From the NCBI GenBank assembly GCA_027295475.1, contig JAPUKV010000048.1, positions 1 to 16,690 on the forward strand: a stretch of 16,690 nt of DNA. The letters are read 5' to 3'. Made by a program: the position numbers and the translations under genes. Origin of the DNA: Pseudomonadota bacterium (GTDB lineage: Bacteria; Pseudomonadota; Gammaproteobacteria; Woeseiales; Woeseiaceae). The first letter of the stretch is position 1; every line of letters begins with the position of its first letter. The notes under the pieces are model-generated. The model searched no databases, was not told the DNA's origin, and saw nothing but the letters and a program-made list of their open reading frames with translations. This document shows positions 7,518 to 16,400 of this stretch, piece after piece.

Positions 7518-7548
7518 TTCCCCCAGTCTACGTATTGTTAGCGGGGAA
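7518..7548. repeat. inverted repeat between apbE and the tonB-like gene
   Basis: TTCCCC (7518-7523) and GGGGAA (7543-7548) are perfect complements around a 19-nt AT-richer centre in the 59-bp gap. It could be an operator or a weak mRNA stem. There is no T-run, and I see no promoter hexamers I would trust. Confidence 0.3.
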
Positions 7549-7555
7549 CGCGTTT

Positions 7556-8623
7556 CTACCGGTTTGTCCAGTTTAACCGCTTCTCCATTGCTTCGGTGAG
7601 ACGCAGGTCACCGGAAGCGCTGACGATCACGGCCTCGTCGAGACCCAGGACTGTACATAATTCCTCAAATGCGCCGGATCCGGCCACCAGCAACGCGGTT
7701 GCCGCGGCATCCGCCAGTACCGGGTCTTTGTGCAGGACGGTCGCGGTGATCGTGTGCTGCACAGGATAGCCACTGCGGGGATCGAGAATGTGCTGGTATC
7801 TCCGGCCCTCGTATTCAAAAAACCGCTCATAGTCACCCGAGGTCACAACAGTCTCTCCATCCGTGACATAGAGCCAGGCGAGCGTGGCGTCGGATCTCGG
7901 CGAGCGGATTCCGATACGGGCGGGTCTGCCGTTGACGTTACCCAGGACAGTGAGGTCCCCGCCGATATCGACAATTGCGTTTTCGATGCCGGCATCACGC
8001 AGAATTCTCACGAATTGTTCGAGGAACGAGCCCTTTGCGATACCGCCGAGATCCAGCATCACGTCTGGTGAACTGCTGCGGAGTTCATTACCGATCCACT
8101 CAAGACTGTCGCTGCTAGCCGAAGTCGACAACCATTTCCTTATTTCGACCTCATCCGGTGGCGATGTACGTAAGCTGGCCAAATCGTGAAAGCCCCACAA
8201 TTCAGTAAGATGGCCGATAGCCGGGTTGAATCTGCCACCGGACAGTTGTTCCAATGCAGTCGCACGGCGCACAAGTTCGGCGAGCATCGGAGAGACTTCG
8301 ATGGCTTGACCGGCGGCGATCGCCGCATTGATTCGCTGCAGCTCACCCTGCGGTTCGTCCGAGTGTTTGCGCCACGGATACCAGTTGCGATCGAGCTCCC
8401 TGATTCGTGCCTCGACGGCTGCAATTGCCGCCGCGCTCGACCGGGGCCCGGTATCGAAAAAATCTATCGTGACCAGGGTGCCGAAGGCATAAAATTGATG
8501 CCGGAAGTCTTTCGTCGAGGAATCACAGCCGAAGCACAGGAGGCAGGCCAGTGTGAGTACTGCGGCGTGAGATCTGGTGATCCGACAAGGCCACATTGCA
8601 TTCAATCCAGCCGCTGTCGGCAT
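7556..8623 (-). CDS. apbE: FAD:protein FMN transferase (lipoprotein)
   Basis: ApbE attaches FMN from FAD to Thr/Ser of exported or membrane flavoproteins such as NqrB/NqrC and RnfD/RnfG, on the outer face of the inner membrane. The ATG at 8623 gives 355 aa. The N-terminus is a lipoprotein-like signal: Arg-containing start, hydrophobic AAVLTLACLLCFG, then Cys33 (non-canonical lipobox CFG-C). Domain motifs are DLGGIAKG (191-198), VDIGGDLTVLG (218-228), TSGDYERFFE (261-270), HILDPRSG (278-285) and ADAAATALLVAG (304-315), covering the Mg2+ and FAD sites. Start and gshB stop share one base (TGATG), implying translational coupling. The frame runs open 63 codons further upstream inside gshB; I exclude that. 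P. aeruginosa has no apbE at this position. No target flavoprotein is encoded here. Confidence 0.93.
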   Translation of the reverse strand: MPTAAGLNAMWPCRITRSHAAVLTLACLLCFGCDSSTKDFRHQFYAFGTLVTIDFFDTGPRSSAAAIAAVEARIRELDRNWYPWRKHSDEPQGELQRINAAIAAGQAIEVSPMLAELVRRATALEQLSGGRFNPAIGHLTELWGFHDLASLRTSPPDEVEIRKWLSTSASSDSLEWIGNELRSSSPDVMLDLGGIAKGSFLEQFVRILRDAGIENAIVDIGGDLTVLGNVNGRPARIGIRSPRSDATLAWLYVTDGETVVTSGDYERFFEYEGRRYQHILDPRSGYPVQHTITATVLHKDPVLADAAATALLVAGSGAFEELCTVLGLDEAVIVSASGDLRLTEAMEKRLNWTNR

Positions 8624-9579
8624 CAGTCGAGCTTCTTCTCGATAGCGTCGAATAAATCGCCTGCAATGTTGAGGTCGAAAATCTTGTCGAGTTCGCGGAT
8701 CCCTGTCGGACTCGTAACATTGATTTCGGTCAGAAAATCGCCGATGACATCGATGCCAGCAAACATCACGCCGCGTTCCCTTAGTACGGGGCCGACCCGG
8801 GAACAAATCCAATGATCCCTCTCGCTCAATTCGCGCCCTGTGCCGACGGCGCCGACAACGAGATTGCCCCTGTTGTCGTCGGCGGGCGGGATTCTTGCAA
8901 GCGCGTGGGGAATCGGTTCACCGTCGATCAGGAGAATGCGTTTGTCGCCGTCGCTAATCTCGGGGATATAGACCTGCGCCATCGCAAACAGACAGCCGTT
9001 ATCAGTCAGCGTTTCGAAAATGACGTTGGCATTGTTATCGCCCTGGCTAACGACAAAAACCGAGCGGCCGCCCATACCGTCCAGCGGTTTTACGACAATA
9101 CGATTGTGCTCGGCAAGAAACGCCTTCATCTCCTGCATCGATCGTGTGACGAGTGTTTGTGGTGAGCAATCTGCGAACCATGCCGTGTACGCTTTTTCGT
9201 TCATGTCCCTTAAGGCTTGAGGACGATTAACAATAAGGGCGCCAGCTTCTTCGGCCCGTTCCAGAATGTAACTCGTGTAGACGTATTCCATGTCAAAGGG
9301 CGGGTCTTTTCGCATCAGGATGACGTCAAGGTCACCGAGGCTGATTTCCTGTGCGGCGCCGATCTCAAACCAGTTTTCGAGGTCGTCCTGCACCTGCAAT
9401 ATTCTTGACCTCGCAAAGGCATCGCCGCCCAGGAGTTTCAGGTCACCCTGCAACATATAGTGAATCTCGGCGCCCCGTCTTTTTGCTTCCAGCAGCATGG
9501 CGAGCGAGCTGTCTTTCTTTGGCGCAATATTCTCGATCGGGTCCATGACGATGCCGACGGAGATTCTCTTTTCTGGCAT
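8623..9579 (-). CDS. gshB: glutathione synthetase
   Basis: GshB is the ATP-grasp enzyme that joins gamma-glutamylcysteine and glycine to make glutathione. ATG 9579 gives 318 aa, against about 316 in E. coli, and the fold begins at once (ISVGIVMDPIENI). Motifs are MRKDPPFDMEY (89-99), KPLDGMGG (164-171, the ATP loop), RILLIDGEPIPHALARIP (214-231) and EINVTSPTGIRE (285-296). The frame stays open 100 codons upstream to 9879, but that stretch has no family similarity and overlaps the control region. It is probably the first gene of the minus-strand run, with its promoter in 9580-9880, though I could not identify hexamers. It is followed by apbE with a one-base overlap. The same gene sits next to pilG in P. 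aeruginosa. Confidence 0.97.
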   Translation of the reverse strand: MPEKRISVGIVMDPIENIAPKKDSSLAMLLEAKRRGAEIHYMLQGDLKLLGGDAFARSRILQVQDDLENWFEIGAAQEISLGDLDVILMRKDPPFDMEYVYTSYILERAEEAGALIVNRPQALRDMNEKAYTAWFADCSPQTLVTRSMQEMKAFLAEHNRIVVKPLDGMGGRSVFVVSQGDNNANVIFETLTDNGCLFAMAQVYIPEISDGDKRILLIDGEPIPHALARIPPADDNRGNLVVGAVGTGRELSERDHWICSRVGPVLRERGVMFAGIDVIGDFLTEINVTSPTGIRELDKIFDLNIAGDLFDAIEKKLD

Positions 9580-9711
9580 ATCTGTGGCTCTGCTGGTCCT
9601 CAATAGCCGGTCGCTTGGTTGCTTGGCGGGATAACCGGGCTGCGCGTCAGGTCGCCAACTATACAGCGCCGGGGGCTTGTGCAATACCCGCATGTATTCG
9701 CCACAATCCAG

Positions 9712-9759
9712 GCTTGGCCACGGGTTGCGTCGGCTCCTGCAGGAACCCGCATGGCAAGC
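9712..9759. repeat. long imperfect inverted repeat upstream of gshB
   Basis: The arms 9712-9726 and 9744-9759 can pair over 14 bp in three blocks of 4, 4 and 6, broken by a bulged G at 9716 and a bulged CA at 9750-9751. The 17-nt loop contains the palindrome CCTGCAGG. It lies about 135 bp before the gshB start and 265 bp before pilG. It has no T-run, so a terminator is unlikely; an RNA leader structure or a protein site is possible. Confidence 0.4.
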
Positions 9760-9920
9760 GATGCCCGAAATTGAGCAATTTTTCGGCTGAATTTCGTCTC
9801 GCACGGCGGTTCCTGAAGCTGCCATCGACACGAGCAGGATTGCTGCCTGAGGCGGGCGTCGTGGCGGCACTTTTGTCAATATGGTAAAAGTCGTTTTGCT
9901 CGTTCAGAATACGAGCACGT

Positions 9921-9937
9921 CCCGTATCAAATACGGG
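9921..9937. promoter_or_regulatory. perfect 7-bp inverted repeat upstream of pilG
   Basis: CCCGTAT-CAA-ATACGGG is a perfect 17-nt dyad 87 bp before the pilG GTG. It has the shape of an operator for a dimeric regulator. As RNA it would form a tight hairpin with a 3-nt loop. No T-run follows. Confidence 0.45.
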
Positions 9938-9942
9938 CATAT

Positions 9943-9969
9943 CCTGGTAAAAATTATAGGCATACCAGG
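9943..9969. promoter_or_regulatory. second 7-bp inverted repeat upstream of pilG
   Basis: CCTGGTA (9943-9949) and TACCAGG (9963-9969) are perfect complements around an AT-rich 13-nt centre that includes TTATAGG, a weak -10 look-alike. It starts 5 bp after the previous dyad. Its position, 55 bp before the pilG start, suits a site overlapping a promoter or a leader stem. Confidence 0.4.
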
Positions 9970-10013
9970 GTTTTGGAGTGAACGCGCGAACTCGGCAGAG
10001 CTCGCGATTGGGC

Positions 10014-10017
10014 GAGG
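10014..10017 (+). promoter_or_regulatory. ribosome binding site that fixes the pilG start
   Basis: GAGG followed by AAAATCG (7 nt) precedes GTG 10025. This is the best ribosome site in the open frame and yields a protein of normal PilG length. Confidence 0.7.
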
Positions 10018-10024
10018 AAAATCG

Positions 10025-10417
10025 GTGCCAGATAATACGTCTCGGAGTCTGAATGGCCTCAAGATTCTTGTCGTGGACGACAGTAAAACAATACGTCGTA
10101 CGGCGGAAACTTTGCTATCCAAGGAGGGCTGCCAGGTATTCACGGCGATCGACGGTTTTGACGCGCTCTCGAAGATTGCAGACCATAAGCCTGATCTGAT
10201 TTTTGTCGATATCATGATGCCGCGACTTGATGGTTATCAGACCTGCTCTCTGATCAAGCACAACAAGATTTACAAAAAAACACCCGTCATCATGTTGTCG
10301 AGCAAGGATGGACTTTTTGATCGCGCCCGGGGCCGAATTGTCGGCTCTGAACAGTACCTGACCAAGCCCTTCACGAAAGACGAATTACTCGGCGCTATTT
10401 CCAATCAGATTAACTAA
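10025..10417 (+). CDS. pilG: type IV pilus response regulator PilG
   Basis: PilG is a stand-alone CheY-like receiver phosphorylated by ChpA. In Pseudomonas it promotes pilus extension and activates adenylate cyclase CyaB. GTG 10025 gives 130 aa (Pseudomonas PilG: 135) and the receiver begins at GLKILVVDDSKTIRRTAETLL. The acidic pocket is Asp18-Asp19, the phosphoacceptor Asp62 (in FVDIMMPRLDGYQTC), and the conserved Lys114 is in LTKPF. The stretches MLSSKDGLFDRARGRIVG and IDGFDALSKIAD are near-identical to Pseudomonas PilG. The frame is open 48 codons upstream to 9881, but that extension crosses the inverted repeats and lacks homology. It is first in the pilGHIJ-chpA operon; pilH follows after 10 nt. 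Confidence 0.96.
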   Translation: MPDNTSRSLNGLKILVVDDSKTIRRTAETLLSKEGCQVFTAIDGFDALSKIADHKPDLIFVDIMMPRLDGYQTCSLIKHNKIYKKTPVIMLSSKDGLFDRARGRIVGSEQYLTKPFTKDELLGAISNQIN

Positions 10418-10427
10418 AGGTTTTGCA

Positions 10428-10793
10428 ATGGCAGTTGTTCTTATCATCGATGATTCGCCGACTGAACTGCACCTGTTCCAGAATATGCTGGAAAAGAGCG
10501 GCTTTCAGACGCTAGTGGCTGACAGTGGCGAAGATGGCATTCGTCAGGCACAGACTTCTCATCCGGACTGCATCTTGATGGATGTCATCATGCCCGGGAT
10601 GAACGGTTTTCAGGCGACGCGCAAGCTGACACAGGATCCCGAGACCTCAAGGATTCCCGTGATCATCATTACAGCGAAAGACCAGGAGACGGACAAGATT
10701 TGGGGTATGCGGCAGGGCGCGGTCGAGTATCTCGTCAAACCTATTTCAGAAAAACAACTCGTTGCGAAAATTAACAGGGTAATGGCCGGCTGA
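10428..10793 (+). CDS. pilH: type IV pilus response regulator PilH
   Basis: PilH is the second CheY-like regulator of the Chp system. In Pseudomonas it counteracts PilG, favouring retraction or acting as a phosphate sink. The 121-aa protein is a lone receiver: Asp8-Asp9 in LIIDDSPTE, phosphoacceptor Asp52 in ILMDVIMPGMNGF, Thr82 in IIITAKD and Lys104 in LVKPIS. AAAGG sits 7 nt before the ATG. Its stop is immediately followed by the pilI ATG (TGAATG), which indicates coupled translation. The order pilG then pilH separates it from PilG, as does the sequence, which lacks the PilG stretch LSSKDGLFD. Confidence 0.96.
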   Translation: MAVVLIIDDSPTELHLFQNMLEKSGFQTLVADSGEDGIRQAQTSHPDCILMDVIMPGMNGFQATRKLTQDPETSRIPVIIITAKDQETDKIWGMRQGAVEYLVKPISEKQLVAKINRVMAG

Positions 10794-11357
10794 ATGAACG
10801 CAACGGCAGATCTGGCGGCGCTCATCACGCAGCCCTTTGAACTGCTCCAGGAGCTGGAACGCCGCAGCCGTGCCGCGCTCGCCGGCAAGGGAAGCGGGGC
10901 ACTGCCTGCCGAATGGGTCGGCATCGGCTTTCGCATCGGTCAGGAGCAGTTCGTCGCGATCCGCGATCAGGTTCGTGAGGTGTTGATGTTACCCGACAGC
11001 ATTACCCGCGTACCGGGCACGAAGCGATGGATACTTGGTGTCGCAAATCTTCGGGGCCATCTGCTGCCGCTGATTGACTTGAAAATGCTGCTCGGCAGCG
11101 GCCGTACGACTTTACGACGGAATACGCGGGTAATTTCGGTGCACCATCGCGAAATCCCCGCTGGACTGGTGGTCGATGAAGTCCTCGGTTTCCGGCGTTT
11201 TATGGACAGCGAATTCGTGAATAAGTGGCCGGAGACGATCGTCCGTTGTGATCGATTCCTGAAGGGCGCGTACCATCGGGGTCAGGACACCTGGCCGATC
11301 TTCGGACTGTACGATCTGATCGAAAGCAGCACATTTTTACAAGCGGCCGCCGAGTGA
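10794..11357 (+). CDS. pilI: CheW-like adaptor PilI
   Basis: PilI couples receptor PilJ to the ChpA kinase at the inner membrane. The 187-aa protein has a CheW domain from about residue 41 to 178, with WVGIGFRIGQEQFVAIRDQVREV at its start in blocks typical of the fold, the signature GVANLRGHLLPLIDL (82-96) and GLVVDEVLGF (124-133). The first 40 residues are a helical extension seen in other PilI proteins. Its ATG directly follows the pilH TGA and no independent Shine-Dalgarno sequence is clear, so it probably depends on pilH translation. It is followed by pilJ after 36 nt. Confidence 0.94.
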   Translation: MNATADLAALITQPFELLQELERRSRAALAGKGSGALPAEWVGIGFRIGQEQFVAIRDQVREVLMLPDSITRVPGTKRWILGVANLRGHLLPLIDLKMLLGSGRTTLRRNTRVISVHHREIPAGLVVDEVLGFRRFMDSEFVNKWPETIVRCDRFLKGAYHRGQDTWPIFGLYDLIESSTFLQAAAE

Positions 11358-11393
11358 AGGCGCTATACGAAATTAACTGAATGTTGCAGAACC

Positions 11394-13397
11394 ATGGCCC
11401 AAAAAACCGATAAATCACCAGCATTTGCAATCCTTGCAGTGACGATCGCATTACTCCTCGTCGCTGCAGCCGGATTCCTATACCTGCAGTCAATCGACGG
11501 GAACGGGTCAGACACCACCCGGCCCGAGTTTGCTGCATTGTCCCAGGCGATTCCGCTGCACGCCGGCAGCGCACTCGCAGGTACGCCGCGGGAATTTACG
11601 AGACTGGATACCGATTTGAAGCGCCTTGCCGAACTGCGACGTTCGTCATCGCGTGGCATTCCGGGTGGCAGCTCCGCATGGGATAGCCTGAAACAGCATG
11701 CGGAGGCGATTCTTTCGAAACGCGCCGATGTCGAAGCAGTGCAAGAGGCTTCCGCTGTCATTAAAGAGCATATGCCCATTATGGCCGAGCAAATCGACGG
11801 CCTGCTGGAGAGATCGAGCGCGACTGCGATCATCCAGGAATTCCAGCGGCGCGGCGCACAGCTCGTGCAGTCGCTGGACGGTCTCGCCGGGGCCCAGGAT
11901 CCTGCAGCGGTCGCAACCACGGTCGCCGACGATGCGACGTACCTCCGGCTTGTCACCGATGCATTCTCGGGCGCCAGCACAAACCTTGACGTAGCTGCAC
12001 TCGATGATGCGTTACGGGAAGTGTTCCTCGTGCCAATCATCAGCGAATTGACGAATATCGAAGAGCAGGTTAGCCGGATTGTCGCCAGCGCTCCGCAGCT
12101 GGCGGGCTTGGGGACCTCCAGTCAGGGCCTGTCGACAGTTGCCGCGTCTCTGTACGATGCAACGTTCTCAGCATCGAGTCCGGCCGTTGGTGGAGTACTC
12201 GCAAATCCGTTGATTCCCCTGGCTTGCGTAGTCGTAGCCCTCTTGTTGCTCGGCGGACTTGCGTATTTGCACTCAAAGGCGGCGGTATTCGAGCGCACGT
12301 CCAAGGTGCAGGCTGAGCAGAATGACCGCAACCAACAGGCGATTCTTCGCCTGCTCGATGAACTCGGGAGTCTGGCTGACGGAGACCTGACTGTTGAAGC
12401 GACAGTAACGGAAGATATTACGGGGGCGATCGCCGACTCAATTAATTACGCTATCGAAAAGCTCCGTGAACTGGTAGCGACGATCGATAAAACCGCGATC
12501 ATGGTCGATTCGGCGGCCAAGCAAACCGAAAGCGCGGCCGGTCACATGGCAAGAGCCGCGGATGTTCAGGGCCGTGAGATCAATGCCGCAACCGAGTCGA
12601 TCGTATCGATGGTCGCATCGATCGAAGAAGTATCCGGTAACGCGGAAAGGTCCTCGGACGTTGCTCGACACTCGGTCGATGTCGCACATAAAGGTGGAGA
12701 AGCTGTGCGGCGCACGATCGACGGCATGAATGCTATTCGCGAAACCATTCAGGAAACATCGAAGAGGATAAAGCGGCTCGGCGAAAGCTCACAGGAAATC
12801 GGCAATATTATCGAACTGATCAACGATATTGCCGAGCAGACAAACATTCTTGCATTGAATGCGTCGATTCAGGCGTCAATGGCTGGCGAAGCGGGCAGGG
12901 GATTCGCGGTTGTTGCCGATGAGGTTCAACGACTGGCGGAACGGTCGACCAATGCCACAAAACAGATCGAGGTCCTGGTCCGCACAATTCAGTCGGACAC
13001 GAATGAGGCCGTCGTTTCCATGGAACGCAGTACGACGGACGTGGTCGGTGGGGCGCTGCTTGCAGAGAATGCAGGTGCGGCGCTTGACGAGATCGAGCAG
13101 GTCTCCAACCAGATCGCAAGTCTCGTGCAGAACATTTCGAGCTCGGCAAGGCAACAGGCTGAATCGGCGGCAGACGTAACGCGACGCACGAAGAAGCTGA
13201 AGGAAATCGGCCAACAGACCGCCAGGGCGACAACTGCGACAGCGGCATCGATTTCGAAATTGTCTGAACTGGCATCCCAGCTAAGACAGACGGTTGCTGG
13301 ATTTACGCTGCCAGGTGCGGCGCTCGAGACCACCGCACTATCCAGTACGGCTTCACCAGTACCGCAGAGCGCATTGGAGGAGAAGGCTGCGGGCTGA
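11394..13397 (+). CDS. pilJ: pilus chemoreceptor PilJ (methyl-accepting protein)
   Basis: PilJ is the inner-membrane receptor of the Chp system, thought in Pseudomonas to sense retracted pilin and surface contact. The 667-aa protein (Pseudomonas about 682) has TM1 at about 10-32, a periplasmic helical domain at about 33-270, TM2 at about 272-293, a HAMP-like linker at about 295-355 and a long coiled-coil signalling domain. The hairpin tip [22 protein letters not shown] at about 468-489 and [22 protein letters not shown] (495-516) are strongly PilJ-like. [10 protein letters not shown] (583-592) fits the methylation consensus. ATG 11394 is the only start after an in-frame stop at 11373, though it lacks a clear Shine-Dalgarno sequence. 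chpA begins 6 nt later, with no pilK between. Confidence 0.97.
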   Translation: MAQKTDKSPAFAILAVTIALLLVAAAGFLYLQSIDGNGSDTTRPEFAALSQAIPLHAGSALAGTPREFTRLDTDLKRLAELRRSSSRGIPGGSSAWDSLKQHAEAILSKRADVEAVQEASAVIKEHMPIMAEQIDGLLERSSATAIIQEFQRRGAQLVQSLDGLAGAQDPAAVATTVADDATYLRLVTDAFSGASTNLDVAALDDALREVFLVPIISELTNIEEQVSRIVASAPQLAGLGTSSQGLSTVAASLYDATFSASSPAVGGVLANPLIPLACVVVALLLLGGLAYLHSKAAVFERTSKVQAEQNDRNQQAILRLLDELGSLADGDLTVEATVTEDITGAIADSINYAIEKLRELVATIDKTAIMVDSAAKQTESAAGHMARAADVQGREINAATESIVSMVASIEEVSGNAERSSDVARHSVDVAHKGGEAVRRTIDGMNAIRETIQETSKRIKRLGESSQEIGNIIELINDIAEQTNILALNASIQASMAGEAGRGFAVVADEVQRLAERSTNATKQIEVLVRTIQSDTNEAVVSMERSTTDVVGGALLAENAGAALDEIEQVSNQIASLVQNISSSARQQAESAADVTRRTKKLKEIGQQTARATTATAASISKLSELASQLRQTVAGFTLPGAALETTALSSTASPVPQSALEEKAAG

Positions 13398-13403
13398 TAT
13401 CTG

Positions 13404-16400
13404 ATGAGTACCGACTCGAGTTTCCAGGAGCAGCTCAGCGACGTGAGCGCAGGCGAATTCGGTGCCAGTGCGCTGGCGATCGTCAACGAAGAGCTCATGG
13501 AGACGATTCGCAACGCACACCTTGCGCTCGAGGACTGTGTCGATGGCCGTGGTGGCTCTGCCGCTCTGGTCCGAAGCGGCCAGTTGCTACACCAGATCAA
13601 TGGTGTGCTGAAGATGACCGAGACCTACGGCGCAGCCTTGCTGGCCGAGGAAATGGAAGCAGTCTGTGCTTACCTTGCCAACCTTCGTGCGGGCAAGGGC
13701 AGGGAGGACGGTCTCGACGCATTGACGCGGGCGATGGTACAGCTACCTATATATATCGAGCGTTTGATCGCCGGAGGCCGGGACATTGCGCTCGTTTTGT
13801 TGCCGATGTTGAACGATTTGCGTGCTGCCCGTGGCCGGCCGCTTCTTTCCGAAGGAACATTGCTGCTCCTTAATCTCTCGCCCACCACCAAACCCGCCGG
13901 CAAGGAAGAAAGAGAAACGACCGGCGAAGATCCGCTAGTTGTCGCAACGAAACTGCGTCCGAAATTCCAGCTTGCGCTGCTTGGCTGGATTCAAGGTGGC
14001 GACGTAGAAAAATACTTAAAGACCTTATCCGATGTTGTGCTGGCACTCGAGAAATCGGCGAATCGCGACGATATGTATCAACTTTGGTGGGTTGCCGGCG
14101 GTGTTCTCGAGTCACTGCAAAACGGCGGACTGAAAACTTCGGTCGCGCTGAAAAGGCTGCTTGGTCAGATAGACAGGCAAATCAAGCTGCTGATTGATGA
14201 AGGCATTGAAGCTTTCGACAATCACCCGGTAACGGATCTCATGAATAATCTTCTCTATTACGTCGCGCGCTCAAGTAATGCGGGCGAACGTATTAGCGAA
14301 ATTCGTGCGGCCTTCAACCTGGTTGAGTTGCTACCCGGCGACGAGCAGGTCGAACAAGCTCGCGAGAGTTTGTCGGCGCCCAGTGTCAAGCTGATGAAAA
14401 CGGTCGCGGCGGCAATCAAGGAAGATCTTGGGAGGGTAAAGGACGTGCTGGACATTTACGTCCGCACCGGCATGAACAAGTCCTCCGAACTCGTGCCACA
14501 GCTCGAATTGTTGAAGAAGATCAGCGACACGCTTGGTGTTCTGGGGCTCGGAGCATTGCGCGGTGACATCGAGTCTGAGATTGACAGGCTAAGCAATGTG
14601 GTTGCGAAAACCGGGGCGGCCGATGAACAAATGATCATCGAAATTGCCACGACGCTTCTGAAAGTCGAAGACCGGCTTGATCAACAACTGGTTCACCTGA
14701 TCGTCGCCAAGGAACCGGCGCAGGGCGAAGACGAACCGGAACTGCCGGAGGAGGAAAACGCTGATTACCGGCAGGTTGCCGAAGCGGTGATGCGTGAGAG
14801 CATTATCAATCTCGCACGAATCAAGGAAACGTTCAGCCAGAGCCTCGCATCGGGACGTGACTCGAAGGGGCTCGATAGTGTCCCGGCGCTGATTCGCGGC
14901 ATCAAGGCCGGGCTGTTGATGTTGAACAAGACCCGCGCCATGGAAGTCGTCGACCGGGTCGGCAGATTGATTTGCCTGGCGCTCAAGGGTGGTGGTCCCG
15001 GCAGGCTCACGCAAAAAGAAACAGATCGACTGGCAGATGCCATCGTCAGCATCGAGTACTACATGGAGACAGTTAAGGCTGGCAGGAGAGAGCCATGGTA
15101 CATGCTGGACAACGCGGAAGCCTGTCTGGTCGTATTGCGCGATCTCGAGCAGCGCCTCAAGAAAGAGGAACACTTGCAGGTACCGATCGCGCAAACGATG
15201 AAAATTGCCAAGTCGGACATGGATAAATTCGCTGCTGAACAACAGGCAGCCGCGGACAGTGCGCAGGGAACTGCAGTCATGCCGATGCCGGTCATCGCGC
15301 CGGATGCCGAGCACCTCGATCCGGAACTGCTGGAATTGTTCATCGAAGAGGCCAAGGAAGAGATCGCGAGTGTCAAGCGCAACCTGCCGAAGTGGCAGGA
15401 GGCACCCGAAGACATGGAAACACTGATTACGGTTCGCCGCTCTTTTCACACCTTAAAGGGAAGCGGCCGGATGGTTGGGGCCGAGCGCATCGGCGAGTAT
15501 TGCTGGAGCGTTGAAGGCCTTTTGAACAAGCTGATCAATCAGACGCTCGCGCGGACGCCGCCTATGGTTGACTTTATCGTGGAAGCTGTTGCAGCGGTGC
15601 CAGAGCTTGTCGAACAACTCGAAGTCGGTACGGAACCGACTTCGGACATCAATCTTCTGATAGCGCGAGCGAACGCGTTCGCCGAAGGCGACCCGAACGC
15701 GGCCGTCCTGACAATTGCAACGTCAGAACGTGAAGAGAAAGCGGCAGAGCTGGAAGGCCTCGAGATGGACCCGGTCCTGCTCGACATCTTTTCAAAAGAG
15801 ACCGCGGGTCATCTCCAGGTCATTCGCGACTACGTCGAGGCGTGCAAAGGGCATCGTCCGCCGTTTCACGTTACGGACAAGTTGCACCGCGTCTGTCATA
15901 CCTTGCACGGTAGTGCGAATATGGCGAACGTCGAACGCGGTGTTGCGGTAGCCGGCGCACTGAATCGGCATGTCCGACGTGTCTATGATTACAAAGTAGG
16001 TTTTCTGCAGTCGGGCATCGATGCACTTCGTGCGGCAACGAAGGCTATCGAGACGATCGTCGGCGATATTAACCAGCCAGACCGCAAGCGATCCAACTTC
16101 GCTGTTCTGATCGAGCACCTCAATAACTTAACCAACGCGATCGAACCAGTCACTGTCACAGACATACCGGCAGAAGATAAGGTTGTCAAAACCGAGCCGC
16201 CTGTGGTCGAACAGCCGTTTGAGGCCGAATACGATGCAGAGATCGCCGCCATTTTCTCTGAAGAAGCTGCCGAACTCCTGGAGGCGGCGGACCAGGCCCT
16301 CGTGGACTGGTTTAAGAAGAAAGACAACCGCGAGCCTGGCGAGGAGCTCAAGCGGTATTTGCATACATTGAAAGGCGGTGCGCGTATGGCGGGTATCGTG

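Larger units (their letters stand above)
9580..10024. promoter_or_regulatory. divergent non-coding control region between gshB and pilG
   Basis: About 445 bp separate the gshB and pilG starts. The open frames crossing it are extensions of gshB or pilG without family similarity, so I treat it as non-coding. It holds several inverted repeats: AATAC/GTATT at 9683-9698, a long bulged stem at 9712-9759, CCGAAA/TTTCGG at 9765-9786, and two 7-bp repeats at 9921-9937 and 9943-9969. An AT-rich patch at about 9871-9960 includes TTGTCA (9873-9878) and TATAGG (9955-9960), but no pair with correct spacing. Promoters for both directions should lie here. Confidence 0.6.

Noticed and set aside
9862..9877. 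Possible sigma-54 promoter (TGGC...TTG) before pilG
   Set aside because: Several consensus bases, including the C of the -12 GC, are missing; the match is too weak to claim.
9580..9879. 100-codon upstream extension of gshB
   Set aside because: GshB families start at the equivalent of ATG 9579; the extension has no homology and crosses the inverted repeats of the control region.
9881..10024. 48-codon upstream extension of pilG
   Set aside because: GTG 10025 has a good ribosome site and gives the normal PilG length; the extension spans two dyads and looks non-coding.
11363..12040. 225-codon Ser/Arg-rich antisense frame in pilJ
   Set aside because: Low-complexity composition typical of a shadow frame; no ribosome site and no family similarity.
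14589..15449. 286-codon open frame antisense to chpA
   Set aside because: It lies wholly within a strongly conserved coding gene on the other strand, has no recognisable domain, and looks like a by-product of GC-rich codon use.
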